From NCBI GenBank assembly GCA_024500155.1, contig CM044879.1, positions 23,244,572 to 23,308,571 of the forward strand: a stretch of DNA of 64,000 nucleotides, given 5' to 3'. Made by a program: the position numbers and the translations under genes. This document shows, in pieces, positions 1 through 14,428 of this stretch. The notes under the pieces are model-generated. The model had not been told where the DNA came from and searched no databases. It saw only the letters and a program-made list of their open reading frames with translations. Each line of letters opens with the position of its first letter. Within the stretch, counting starts at the first letter, position 1. Origin of the DNA: Chenopodium formosanum. Lineage: Eukaryota; Streptophyta; Magnoliopsida; Caryophyllales; Amaranthaceae.

Positions 1-1087
1 ATTATATAACCCCTTATCTATATATCCTAAACAATTTACAAATACATGTAATTAACTAATATTTACATGAAGAAGGAGAACGCTTGACTATCGGCGCAAT
101 GCGCGCGATAGGACTACTAGTCATCTAAAAGCTGCCCCTCCTCCTTTTTTTTCTCTCTCCTCTCTTCCGGTCTCCTTCCTCTTCTACCCCCTCTCTCTCC
201 TCAAATCACCAGCGCGCATCGCACTGAGGCACAATCCAGCCACCCCGCATCACGCTCCACGCCACCATTTAGCCACCGCGGAAGCCCACCATCGCCGCAA
301 GCAAAACGCACATTAAAAAGTCAAGGTTACAATATCGATCTATATTTTTTATGTAATTGTAAATTTAGTTTATTTTTCTTGAGTTGGGCATGGTCCAGAG
401 TTGTGAATGTTGTTTGAACAATGAGAACACCGCCTTGTCATGGCGGAGTAAAATGGATGTTTCAAATTTTTAGAAAAAATTGATTTGAATGTGGGGTTGA
501 AAAAAAATTATTTTATTTATTTATTTTTTTGGAATTTGGGTTGATGAAACGAAATAGATTGGTGAGATTGGATTAAGATTTATGAATAAATAATTGTAAA
601 CTTGGGTGAATTGGATTGGATTGGATATTGAATTGGGTATTTAATTAGATGAAATTTTTTTGAATTTTGATTTCATGATTTATACTATAGAAGGAGAGTA
701 AATAGAAAGTGAGTTTTCTCTCTCTCTTTTTTTTCTTTTTCTTTTTTTGTGGGTGGGATTGAATTTTGTGTGTGTTTTTGTAAATTATTGGAGGAAGAAA
801 GAAAGAAAAAGGGGGATAATCAGTTTTTAATTTTGGACGGTTGTTTTTCGGTTGTGTTGGTGGGTTGCGGTGGGGCAGTGGGTGTGGGGGGGTTTTCCAT
901 GGTGGTGTGGGTGTTGGACGGGTTTTGACAATATACCGACTATTCTCGGCCATTGTTGATAAGCCGTTTTCTTGTAGCGAGGGGATGGAGGAAAAACTAC
1001 TTAATACCCTCTGCAATTGTTATTATTGCCATTGTGAGAATAGCATGATACTATAACATTAGTCTTATCTGAGAAACATGTTAACAA
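1..1087. other. Upstream region of the ARF-GAP gene
   Basis: No coding sequence is recognised here. Positions 130-230 are a CT-rich tract (TCTCTCTCC-type) followed by a GC-richer stretch to about 300, which looks like a plant 5' leader. AT-rich DNA with T-runs follows, as in a leader intron. Short open frames near 645-1056 lie in low-complexity sequence and resemble no protein family. The transcription start and any leader intron are inferred, not seen. Confidence 0.35.
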
Positions 1088-1380
1088 TTTGTAATAACAC
1101 TATAATTGTGTGAAGACTTAACATCCATTGCTTTGTGGTTAATTTAAAATGTTTTCTCACTCGTCTTTATTGGATAATCTTTTAGGTTCTCATCAGGAAG
1201 ATAGTTTATTTTGGATGAGTGGAGTCTATAAATTTGTAATAACACTATAATCGTGTGAAGACTTCACATCAATTGCTTTGTGGTTAATTTAAAATGTTTT
1301 CTCACTCTTGTCTTTATTGGATAATCTTTTAGGTTCTCATCAGGAAGATAATTTATTTTGGATGAGTGGAGTCTATAAAT
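1088..1380. repeat. 145-bp tandem duplication just before the ARF-GAP start codon
   Basis: Two near-identical copies, 1088-1232 and 1233-1380, differ at only a few bases. Both start TTTGTAATAACACTATAAT and end GATGAGTGGAGTCTATAAA. Each contains a pyrimidine/AG sequence (TTCTCATCAG) that could act as a 3' splice site for a leader intron, so the acceptor may have been doubled. The second copy ends seven bases before the proposed ATG. Confidence 0.85.
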
Positions 1381-1386
1381 AAAGCA

Positions 1387-4300
1387 ATGAATAACCGCTC
1401 AGAGCTTGGTAGACCCACCTCAGGTACTTATATGTTGTTGCAAATAACTCCTCGTTATGAAATCCCCAAACTTCTTATCTCCACTTGTTGGGGTTTCTTG
1501 CCTAGGTTTTTAAAACCAACTCCAAGGTTTATGATTAATGAATGCAAGAGGCAGTTATGAACCTCTCTACTAGTCTAGATTAATTAGGGTCAACACTTTA
1601 TGCTTAGTACCTCTTGGAGAACCCTACATTTCTATCTAGAATGCAAATTGTACTAGGTCATTTTGCTGTTGTCGTAATTTCAGGAGCTATTGGATGAAAT
1701 GTTTTATTTATTTATTTATTTATTTATTTTTTTAATTGCAAGAGGGTTGGCAAAGCATGTTTGAAATCTTACCTCATTCCATATTCAGGTAAAAGAAGGC
1801 TTAAGGATCTACTGCTTCAAAAGGATAACCGCTGTTGTGCTGATTGCAGTGCGCCAGATCCTAAATGGGCGTAAGTTGTTCTGTTATGATTCTAACAAAT
1901 TAATATTGTTAATTATCTACACTCCTTTTGTAGAATTTTTTCCTTTCAATGCTCATTTTAGTTTCAATGTCATTCTTGTTGGCTATTTAATGCTTTTTTG
2001 AGAAGCACCAGTTCTTCGAGAAGAAATTTCACAGTTTAATACTTTTAACTGAAGACACTCGATCCATTTCATTAATGGCAATTCGGCTAATTTCGATACA
2101 ATCCTTGTACATCTTTGTCCGCAGTCACTATCTTGTGGTTGAACCCAAATAGCTTCACGTATTTCTCTCCATCTCTCTCCTCACTTTCTTCTCTATCAAC
2201 TAGTTTCTGCTATCATGGAACTCGGTCATGGCCATATTTCTCCGGCCCATTTTTCTCTTAAATGTGTACCCCATTATCCCCTGCTTCTAAAATGTTCAAC
2301 CCCAGACCTCAGTTATATAATTGTTTGGACTTTGGAGTGAAGTTGCAATTTACAGGTTTGTTTGCATTCAGATCTGTGCTTCTTAGAATTAAAGACGCAA
2401 GATCAAGTATAAGGAAGCAAAGATATTATTATGTAATGTGTGTACAGTGCATGCTTGTTGTATATGCAACATAAACTCAATGTATCTATAAAGGCTTTTT
2501 TTAAAGTTGTACCTAGAGTTGTGTGTGTGGGCGTGTGCGTGCGTGTGTGTGTTTGTACATATATGTAACTTAGTGAATGGTATGCAAGTGTGCCTACATA
2601 TATGTAACTTAGTGAATGGTAGGCAAGAATGGTATGCAAGTAAACGGTTTACAGCAACTGCAAGGTTATGGGCTTTAAGTACATAGATTCTCTTCGTGAT
2701 CCTTCTGTGCTTGTAAAATTGCTAAATTTCTGCTTGTGTTGGGTCCTTTGCAAATACTCAACACACCCTTAGGCTTAGGATAGCAGCTTTCCATTCTTTT
2801 GTCATTCTTACCCTTTTTTCCAAGAAGCATCCACTAGTACTAGTAGTATAGCCCCCTACTGTTTCTAATGCTGTTGGAATTTCTGCACAAAGGCATTCAT
2901 CCAGCAGTGTGTGTATTCCTCAAAGAGACTACTGGACATATGATCCTGATGGGCCTGGTAATTTTATGGGCGCAAGTAATTATATTCTTATGTATCCATA
3001 TTAACTAGAATTTATCCATCAGATGTGCTGCTTTTTATCCCTTGTACTGTCCATTGTAAAGAACAGGTTTAAGAAATCTTTTATCCTACTTCACTTTTGT
3101 GAGGCTGTGTAGCAATAATTCATGAGGCATGGGTACGCCTGACATCAGGCATTCCTCTACCGGGGATGGACCGGGTGCAGGTCGAGTACTCCTAAATACG
3201 TCTGGTCCTGCTCTTTACCCCAGGACATCTCACTAAAACTGGGTACAGCACTCGTGACTATTGGGATGACTTGGAGATGACTGAACATCAAATTGGCTGC
3301 TGCTCTTTCATAAACAGCAAACCAACCAACCCATAAAGTCGGTTAATATGGCTTACCTTATCTTATATTTAGGTGTTACCAAACATGATTCATACAGGGT
3401 TACAAGGGTATAAACTTAGCACACTTATAACACAATGGTATAAAAGTGAGTACTGGCTACTAATTGGTACTCTCTGTATTTTATTACTTACTTCACTATC
3501 CTTTTTCGGCCGTATTTTATTCCTTATTCTATTTCCTTTTTTGGAAACTTTTAATAATATTTTACTATTTTTCTTCCCGCTAGGTGGGCCCCCATTTTAA
3601 TATTTTTCATTTTCTCTCCTCCCCTCTTATAGTCTTATACTCACTTTTTCCTTTTCATATACCCACTTATACTCATGTAAAAGACAGACTATGTGAAAAG
3701 TGCCCATGTGAAAAAAGCTAATAAGAGATAGAAAAGGTGTGGTAATAATGGTTGTTATCACACGTGAACAAGGGTAAGTAGGGAATTTTGTGTGTGAACA
3801 GTGAACATAGCCAAAAAGTGAAGAAAACATACCAAATAAAGAAATGGTGCAATTAATATGCAAACTTTCAAGAAAAGAAAAGGGCGCAATTAAAAAAAAA
3901 GAGGAAGTAATTGTAATTATAGATGGTCAAAATTGTGCATTAGCACATTCTAAGTGTTGTGATTATTATGAAACTGAGGGAGTATATTCTCCTTGGACAT
4001 AGTGGCTGAATTTGGATTATAGTGTTTTACTTTTACATTTCTTTCTTTTTAACGCATTTTCTCGTATGGTCAGTCAATACTCAATAGTGTTGTATGTATT
4101 CTTATTCACATGATCCTTTTGTAACATTTTGCTTTTATCTAAATGGTTATTATTTTAGTGTAACTATTTAATTTAAACATTAATGCTGGTCTTTTTATTT
4201 ATGAATGTTACATATTAGAATATCCTTGGCACAAGGTATAAACCTTGGGGATGGTAATTGGGATGTACCATATGCATGACTATTACCGAGAAATATATAT

Positions 4301-7300
4301 GCTTGATTTAATTTTTATACTCCCTCCGTTTTATGTTTTTTGCAACTTTGGGCATTATTTGTGAGATAAAAAATATTCCAAAGTTGTATAAAACATGAAA
4401 CGGAGGTAGTAATATTAAACGCATTCTAGTTCTTTTCGACAGCATGTCCAAGTATATTAACTTGTTGCAATATCAAGTAGAAGAATTCTGCGTTTCTACA
4501 CTTATAGTAACATATTAGTGAATTGTTTTTATTCTTTTCAGCTTGCTGATTTTATCATAGAATTGATTCTTCTTTTTTTTTTCAGATCTGCAAATATCGG
4601 AGTTTTTATATGCTTAAAATGTTGTGGTGTGCATAGAAGCCTTGGAACTCATATATCAAAGGTACTTGCAGAAGTACATTGTATTGATCATCTTAGTATG
4701 TTAATAATTTTTCCAATTTCAGCAGTTAGTAGATTTATTTTATACTTTCCCTGTTTTATTTTATTTGCAACACACCTTCATAGCACACACTTTGAGGAAA
4801 AGATTAGGTAATGCAAACGGACAATATCCAATCTTTTTTTTTTAAAATAATTTTCTCATTTGTAAATATTTTTCTATTACTTCCTCCCATATCAATGGCG
4901 GTTTTTCAGGGCGCAACTGTTTTTTTTATTTGTTTCTATTTCAGGTTTTATCTGTGACATTAGATGAGTGGTCTGATGAAGACATTGATGCGATGGTTGA
5001 GGTTGGCGGAAATTCTGCAGCTAATGCAATATATGAGGCTTTTATTCCAGATGGATTCTCAAAGCCTGGACCTGATGCTAGTCATGATGATCGTATGAGA
5101 TTCATCAGGTTTGTCGCCTGAATTCTCTTTCAAATAGCTGTTACCAGATCTAATATGCAGTATTTAGACAAATGTCTCCCCTCTAAATTGCCTATCTCTA
5201 ACGCTTTATTATGTCTCACTCTACATATTATCCTTTATGCTCAAGTCGCAATGTTTGGATTAATTCAATACATTTAGCATGACTGTATGACACTTAACAC
5301 TTTATGTTTAGCTATTTACTGTAAAGTGGCTGTTGAGGTTCAATGATTTTTTCATATAAATAGGCATAGCATTGGCTTTGGTGGAAACAGAGCACTTTGT
5401 ATCTATTTATAAACTTTGTCAATTGTCAATGTAGATCTAAGTATGAGCTTCAGGAATTCTTGAAACCTAGCTTGCGAATTCTTTCAATGTCTTCTACAAA
5501 GACCTCGCTTCAGCCAAGCTTTTCCAAGAAGCTAATGAATAGTTTCCGAAGTTCACAATCATCAAAAGTATCGGAAAGCTCTGTAAGTTTGTTTTTTTAG
5601 TTTCTTCTATTCGTATTCTTCTTGCTGCTGATCTTGAACTGTAATGTGAAGGGAAAAAAAATTATTTATAATGTTCTAAAACAGAAACCAAAGCTATCAA
5701 TTAGTGTTTCCCATGTTTTGAGGGGCTAGTATGGTAAACTATTTTTGATAAGCTACTTAGTGCCCTCAACCTCCTTTTAACAATGCAGTTTTCCTGTCTT
5801 ACTGTATTTTTGTGAATTTTTCATATTTTAATACCCCTTAAGAGTGACGAGGATAGTTACTGGAGTCACTGGACCAACCTAGGTTTAGCTATTGTGCTTG
5901 AATGCTCTTGTTGAATTCTGAAATAAGAGCATAGGACTAATACTTTTCTGATTGATTTCTTTCCAAGTTTTTTGGTATTAATTGTCAAATTGATTTTTGA
6001 TATGATTAAGAAACTTTGTCATTACGTTAGTTATGTCTATAATGAAAGGATGTCTAACTAGTGCACGCTTTTGATATATGAACTTGTTGAACAGGAAGGA
6101 ATGGTAGAATTTATTGGAGTATTGAAGGTTAAAGTAGTAAAAGGGACAAATTTGGCCGTCAGAGACATGTTATCTAGTGATCCTTATGTTGTCCTTAATC
6201 TAGGGCAGCAGGTGAGTTACGCAAACTTAACATTTTGGTAATTATTTCAAGGTGCAGTAATAAAATCTCATTGGATATTGCAGTTATCAGTTACAGCCTG
6301 TTTGGTTACTCCTTTCAGCTTTTTCGTGTTCATAGCAAATGACTATATTATTGTATGGTTATCTATGTTTTCATTGACATGTTGGAACACCCCCACCCTC
6401 ATGCCCGCACACACATACACACCGAGATTTCTTTTTCTTAAATATTAAATGTGCTCACATTCTATTTTGAGGTTTTCATTCTTTTTCTTTTTCTTTTTCC
6501 TTTAATAATATAAAATGTACCCGCATTCCATTTTGAGGTTTTTTATTTGCTAAAACTCCTTTCACTTACATTATATTACCCCCCCTTCCCCCCCTCGTTT
6601 ACTACAATTAAACCTTTGCACTCCACTCTCTCCAACTTTATCTACTTATTTTATACGAGTTATATACACCAAACAGCACTGAACTTTGGCAAAAGTATCA
6701 ATTAGAGTAAAGAACTCATAGAATAAAAATGCGGTTTCGGTTGCATTGTTGCGGTATCGGACACGATGCAATAATCACGGACTGTGTCACTGTCAGCGCG
6801 GTAGAATTTTTTATTTTTGATTTTTTGAAGTAGTATTTTTTTTTAAATAATAAAAATTATTTTCTTATACAAAATTTTAAATATCCATTGATTTCCTTTG
6901 TCTAATACCTAAAATAAGAATATAATAATATTTATACAATAATGTAAAATGGACTACTGATAGATAAAATGTCAAAAAGAATGACCTTAGTTAGGATTGT
7001 ACAGTAAAAAAGATCATCACGTGATTCCATTTACTGGCATTTCGATCTTTCAAAGAAAAATAAGTACTTTATAGAATTATAGAGAATGATGGGTCAACAG
7101 TAAAATAAGGAAGTTAACTTGATGAGCAGCAATTTATTTTGCCAAGAACCGCCAATTGCCAGCTGTTCTATTATTCCTACCCCATCCTTTCAGCTTTTCC
7201 CTCTTTCACTCTTTTGAGCACCCGGCAACAATTTCTTGGGCGATTTGGAGGTTTATCGGACGAGATTCAGATGTCGCGGTTGAAACTCGGTCTTTTTTAA

Positions 7301-10300
7301 AAGGTTGTTACAAAACGACAAATCTCGTAACGGTAGCCTGAAATTCCGTTACAAAACTTCCGCAACGCAACATATCGGCCGAGATTTTATTCTATGACTG
7401 AACTTCAATTTGTTTCAATAAGAGTACTCCAACGGTCACCGGAGGTAAAGAATCCAATATAAACCACCTGTAACCGATTGGTTCCTATTGTATCCGGTTT
7501 TCATATTTTAAAAATAAAAAAATTAAGGGAAATTCTCAATTGTGACTTCAACTTGTGTAACACTGAAATGGTAACCCTCTTATTTTTCAATTATACAAAA
7601 TGACCCTCATTAAGAAATTTATTCTATTTATGACATTAATGAGTCTTATTTGGTTAAAAAATTAAACCATGGTTAGACTTTTTATTTTTTATTTTTTATT
7701 TTCTTTTTTACTAAAAAGAAAAACCAAAAAAAAAAAAAAAAACAATCTAGCCACCTTCACCATCACTCTCTCCCAGCCGCTGCCAACACCTCCACCTCAC
7801 CCTCACCCAGTCGCCGCCACCACTCCCTCACCCCCACCAGACCACGACCCTCCCTCTCTCCTTCAACCCACGACCCACACTAGCTAGGGTCACATGCCGC
7901 ACCGCCCTCTCTCTCCTTTGACAAGCCACCCGAATTCGAACCACCCTCCCCTAAACCCAGACCCGAAACCGAATCCCTCCTAAACCGAAATCAAAACTGC
8001 CACCTACTATCATAATTGGGTCGGTGTACAAAATGGTGTGCGTTTGTGGGTTTTGGTGTTGTCAAAGGACAGAGAGGAAGGAGAGGCGATGGTCAAGAAG
8101 GGTTCGTGGGTCCTTGGTTGGTGTCGCTGGCAGTAAAGTGGGGTGGCGGTGGCTAGCATATTTGAAGGTGATTGGTGGATTTTTTTTTTAAAATTTCTTT
8201 TTTTAAAAAAAAACCTAACCATAGTTGGTTTAAATTAACCATTTAGTGAAATAAGGTTATAAGTGAGAATAAATTCTTAACTAGAGTCATTTTGTATAAT
8301 AAATAAAGATGAGGGTTACCATTTCAGTGTTACACAAGTTGGGGGTTACCACTAAGAATTTCCCAATAATTAATTGATTTTTTAATGATTAAAAAAAAAG
8401 CCACCTTCTGTTCCTCTTTCCTCTCCCCAACTGAACTAGCCCCCACCCATTCCCGTTCCCGTTTGCCGGAGCCATCCCCACCCTCTTCCCCGCCAAACAG
8501 TCACATCCCCACCCATTTCCCAAATTTTCCTTACCTGCACTTCTCCTCACCGTAATTCACCTGCCGCTTCTTCAACCTTCACACACCTCAAACCCCGCAA
8601 CAACCATGGCTGATTTCCACACGGCTTCTCCAACCTTCACACGCCTCACAAATTTGCCCGCATACCTCACAGCAGCTGCACCATGCATCCTCATACATCG
8701 ATAATATTCCTCTCACCAAAAATCGACAATTACACACTGCCACGACCCCCAAACCGCCGCAACAGCAGCTCCTCTCCATCAGTCCAACCAAAGCACACAG
8801 CAGCTGCCATTAACAGCAATTTATGGCCCAAATCAGCCCAAAATGCTTTTCCTTCTCCAATTTTTACTGAATCATCAAAATTAACAATTCAATTTTTCAA
8901 TTTTTAATCACTCAAATCAAATAAGAAATTGAATTCGTATAATCAAATCAATTGAATTGAATTGAATTCCTATAATCAAATCAATTGAATTGAAATTGTT
9001 CTTTGGTAGCAGAAAAATCAATTAGCAAAATTGAGGTGGATCGGAGTAAATTTTGTTTGAGAGTGTGAAAATCAGAAAATTTTGTTTTTATTTTGATACC
9101 TTGCTTTTATTTTAGTCAGAAATATTAATATTCCTTTATTTTTATTTGGATTTTTTGACTTTTACCACCAAAAAAAATCAAAAAAATGTTTTTTGCCACC
9201 AAAACTTCTAAAACTTTTATTTTACCACCAAATAAAAAATTAAAAGTTGTTTTTTACCACCTGCCGTCAAAAACCTAACGGAATTTTTTTAATTCTTCGT
9301 TTTTCGTGTCAAACACATGCTCTTTAAGTGTTTAGGGGGGCACTTTAGCCCTATGGGTCCAATTTGAGGTAAGAATTGATAAAAAAGTTCGAAAATGCCT
9401 CGTTTTGTGTGTTTAAAAAAACCTCGATTTGCGTGAACACGCAAAACGAGGCATTTCCGATCATTTTTTGTCAATTCTGACCTCAAATTGGACCCAAAGG
9501 GCCAAAGTGCCCCCCTAAACCTATGAAAAACATCTTTTGCGCACGAAATTCAAAGAAATTTTTTTTAAACCGTTAGATTTAACGGTTTTCTTGACGTTTG
9601 GTGGTAAAAAACAATTTTTAGAATTTTTTTTGGTGGTAAAATAAAAGTTTTAGAAGTTTTGGTGGTAAAAAACAATTTTTTGATTTTTTTTGGTGGTAAA
9701 AGTCAAAATTTCCTTTTTATTTATATGTAATCAGTTGTTGAAGGTTACTAAGTTTAGTACTCTACCAGAAGTACTCTAGTTGCAACATTTCAAAGTTCAG
9801 TACTCTAATTTAAACTTTGGCCAAAGTTCAGTACTATTTGGTGTATATAACTTTAATTTATACACGCAGCCACTTTTTATTCTTTTTTTTCTTTTTTAAA
9901 TTTTTTTTATTGCATCTGTCTTGCTTTTGATTAAGGCTTTGATTGATTGATTGATCTGTCTTGCTTTTATCCACCTTTTCTTACACCCTTATAACTACTC
10001 TAGGAACAAGTTAATGCGTTCATTAAAGCAAGCAGAGGGAAATAAATAAATATAGGTTATTAGTTTTATTCCTCTTTTTTTTTTTACATCAATGATACCC
10101 TAAACGTGGTACGTGGCCACGTTCCGCGATCCAGTCTTGGAACCTGGTCCTTTCACATACCATTTCCTCGCCAATGGTGGCAAATTATATCGTGATTCGA
10201 CTTAAGGTTTATCATCTTTTAGATTTTAGATGACTACAATAAAACTTGTTTTGGTTACATTTTCATATTAAATGTTTAAGATGGTGATCATTAATGGGGG

Positions 10301-10475
10301 ATGGTGAATAGTATTAAAATATGTTTATTTATTTATTAATATTTGTTTATTTAAATTAAATGTGGGCAGCTACCATATGTATCCTTACTCTTTGTTATTG
10401 GAAGGTAGACCCTTATTATTCTTTAATTTTTTTAATAAGTACTCTGTACTTATTTTTTATTGCAAGGGTTTACAG

Positions 10476-10541
<66 letters not shown>

Positions 10542-11275
10542 GAAGGCTCTCGTGAGAATTTTTCTTATGTGAGAATTTTTCATATGTGAGAACACTCTTT
10601 ATGTTCTAAATTTTTACTCATATGTTCTAAATTTTAAATCTGATGTTCTAAACTTTTTCTGAGGTGTTCTAAATTAAATCAAATTTTCTAATTTAGTACT
10701 CACATGTTCTAAACCATAAATTAGTTAAGTTTGATGTCATAAATTTTAAATAACTTGTTCCAAAATTTTAACTTATATGTTCTAAATTTTAAAACATGTG
10801 TTCTAAGAATTTTAATTATATGTTCCAGATTTCAAAGCATATGTTCTATTTTTTTACTCGTATGTTCTAAATACTTTACTCACACTTTCTATATTCTATA
10901 TTAGTTTGTTCTAAATTTTTATTCAAATGTTTATAATCTTAAATCAGATGTTCTAAAATTTTATTCACATGTTCATAATCTTAAATCAGATGTTCTAAAT
11001 TTTACTAGTATATTTAAAATTTCATAAAGCAAAATTTTCTAAATTTTTAATCATTTGTTCTAATTTTTAAATTAGATGTTCTAAACTTATTACTCACACA
11101 AATGTTCTAAATTATTACTCATATGTTCAAAATTTTAATTTGAGTCACATGTTCTAAATTTTAACTCGCATGTTCTAAATTTTTATTCACATGTTCTAAA
11201 TTTTTACTCACATGTTCTAAATTTTAAATCAGTTCTCATATAAGTATGAATTCTCACATATGAAGCTATTCTCAC

Positions 11276-11336
<61 letters not shown>

Positions 11337-14300
11337 TGATAACCTAGCATAAACTACAATCTTATAGATTAAACCAATGTCATGGGTGCTTTAGAGGTTG
11401 TGTTCCAACATCCAAGTTCCTGTTCCCGTTTCAAGTTGTGAAACGTCTTATATTTCGTGCAACGGTTGTCGACATAAATAAATTAATATGTGAAGTCTTT
11501 TGCCCCTTGCTAAAGCTAACAGATTTTGGAGTTAAAATTCTGATTTGGACAATGTAGCATGGAACATGGGATGTTCCGAAACTTGGTATGGAACAAAAAT
11601 GTGGAAAACAACTGCTAAAGTACTCGGGAAGTTGGATTATTTTTAATGATTGATATCCATGCTAGACTTCAGGCTTGAACAATGTAAGACTCCTAGTTAT
11701 TTATACAATTGTAAACCATTTTGATAATCCCTCCGTATTTTATAACTTGCTCCATTTCTCCATATACGGAGTTTTAGGATGAATAGTAGAAAGTATTATT
11801 TTTATGATGAAAGTTGGTTTGGTTAAATAAATAAAACTGAAAAAGCAGAAGTGGGTATAAGTGGGGAGGAGGAGAGAAAATATGAAAAATATTAAAAAAA
11901 TTATGATGAGATCACTAGTGTAAAGGAAAATATTAAATTATTGTTAAAAGTTTACAAAAAAAGTAGAGTAAGTAATAAAATACGACTGCAAAGGAAAGTG
12001 GAGCAAGTTATAAAATATGGAGGGAGTTAATAAATGAAAGAAAATTCCTGAAAAAATAAACAAAAAAAGAAAGAAAAAACACTATAGGTGTAGTTCTTAA
12101 AATATACAAGAAAAAGAAGGGTCTTCTTTCCAATAGATAAGAGGAAGGATATTTGGGTGGTTGTTTCCATTCAATTTAAATAATCAACTAATCATAAAAA
12201 ATAATTAACATATTTTACTATTTGTAACACTATTCAGCTTCTTCTACCGTAGGTTACCATCACCATCTGTCATTAATGATCTACATATTCAAGATTTAAC
12301 TGGAAAATGTAACAAAAAAAACTATATTAAGTATCACTCTAATCCTTGAGAGAAAATCTTAAAGTCAGACCAATGATATGGTTTTTCACCTTTGATTATC
12401 CAATATGTGAACCTTTGCGTACCGGTATGGGAAAGTACTGCAGGACAAATGACCTGGAGTGTGGCCACAAACCGCGTTCTGGGTATCCCTGGTTTTGTAC
12501 TATAATTGACTTTTGTCTTACTGGAGGATCTATGAAGAAGAACCTTTTCATTCGAATTTGTGGGGTTGACGCATGATTCTGTATGCATTCTGCCTCCCCC
12601 CCTCCCCGGTGGCATACCCTAAGGGTTGATGCCCTCTAGGCTGATATTTTTGGTGTGTGTCACACTTGGTTTTTCGGTTAGCATAGATTTATATAAACCA
12701 GCGCTGTATATACTTTCTTTTTTTTCCCAATGTTCAAATTCTTAATTTACTGTCCCAGACTGTACAAACATCTGTTGTAAAGAGCAATCTGAATCCAATT
12801 TGGAACGAGGAGCTTATGCTTTCTGTACCTCAACGATACGGATCTGTAAAATTGGTAATTCTTCCCTTTCTTCTCTCATGACTCCATCAGGTGCTCTTAT
12901 TTACTTTGTTATTTGTGCAATGTGCTTTTCCTGCGGGTTGCTTTTATCTATTCAGTGGCACAATAGTGTGAAACTTGCTTTTCATATGGATAATTGTAAA
13001 TAAATTCTTGATGTTGGTTATTACTTTTATTTCAGAGTATTTGATTATTATGGATTTAATTTACTTCCTTCAATTTTGTATACACAGTAGTTTCCTATAA
13101 AAATATTGAGCTGAATCAATTGTTCTCAGGTTTAGAAGTGAGACCAACTGCACTGTATTAGCTAAAAACTCTTATTGGCCCTTATTTGATCTTATTATTC
13201 AAAATAAATTGATTAAAATTTGTTGATAGCTTAGCTTAAATGTGTTTAGGGGTCAAAAAACAAAGTACAAGGTCATATTTTAGAAATCTGAACTGGAAGT
13301 AGTAGGGATTAGTTCCAACTTGAGATTTGGAACTTGTTAAACTGAATCATAAAATCTTAGAATCGGACTTGGAACTTTCGGCTACAAGATTATATATATA
13401 TATATGTAATAAAGCAAAGAAGATAAATGTTATATATTTTTAAGGATATTTGTGGAAACCGCAAAAAAATAGTTTAAAAACCCACATAATTTTAAATTTT
13501 TGTTGTGATTTGTCACCACCAACAGAACAAATGACCACTTAATCTTTAGTAGTTAACGTTCATTTTCTTGTAGGAGGTGGTGAATTACAACAAAAATGTT
13601 TTAATTGGGTGGTTTTTTATGACGTTTTTTAGAAATCTTCTTAGAAATCTGAACTGGAAGTAGTAGGGATTAGTTCCAACTTGAGATTTGGAACTTGTTA
13701 AACTGAATCATAAAATCTTAGAATCGGACTTGGAACTTTTGGCTACAAGATTATATATATATATATATGTAATAAAGCAAAGAAGATAAATGTTATATAT
13801 TTTTAAGGATATTTGTGGAAACCGCAAAAAAATAGTTTAAAAACCCACATAATTTTAAATTTTTGTTGTGATTTGTCACCACCAACAGAACAAATGTCCA
13901 CTTAATCTTTAGTAGTTAACGTTCATTTTCTTGTAGGAGGTGGTGAATTACAACAAAAATGTTTTAATTGGGTGGTTTTTTATGACGTTTTTTAAAAGGT
14001 GGATTTTCACAAAAACAAGGATTTAAAAGGTGGTTTTTGACTAAATTTCCTATTTTTAACTGCATGTGTAAGTATTTTCTTATAATTATAATTTGATGTT
14101 CTATCTAGCATCATTTTTCATGTTTCTAGAAAATGGATGCATATTGAATTTGAACTTTTTTTTATTTGCACATGTAGTTCATAAAATACGTAGTACAAAA
14201 CGTATGCATATAAAGATCTTATATACTCCATATATGAAATTTTTTAAATAGTTCTTTCTTTTTATTTTTATTTTTATTATTGTTATTGTTATTGTTATTG

Positions 14301-14340
14301 TTATTGTTATTTTATTTATTTATTATTATTGTAATTGTTA

Positions 14341-14387
<47 letters not shown>

Positions 14388-14395
14388 TTATTATT

Positions 14396-14428
<33 letters not shown>

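Larger units (their letters stand above)
6656..9850. repeat. Outer inverted repeat enclosing a cluster of fold-back elements in intron 6
   Basis: About 55 bases at 6656-6715 (containing TATATACACCAAACAGCACT) match the reverse complement of about 9797-9850 with some mismatches. Between the arms lie three smaller inverted-repeat elements. This looks like one old terminal-inverted-repeat element that later received others, but no target duplication could be fixed. Confidence 0.5.

Noticed and set aside
1366..1386. GTG at 1366 as an upstream start for the ARF-GAP protein
   Set aside because: Plant nuclear genes rarely start at GTG; an in-frame ATG follows at 1387 and gives the family's expected N-terminus.
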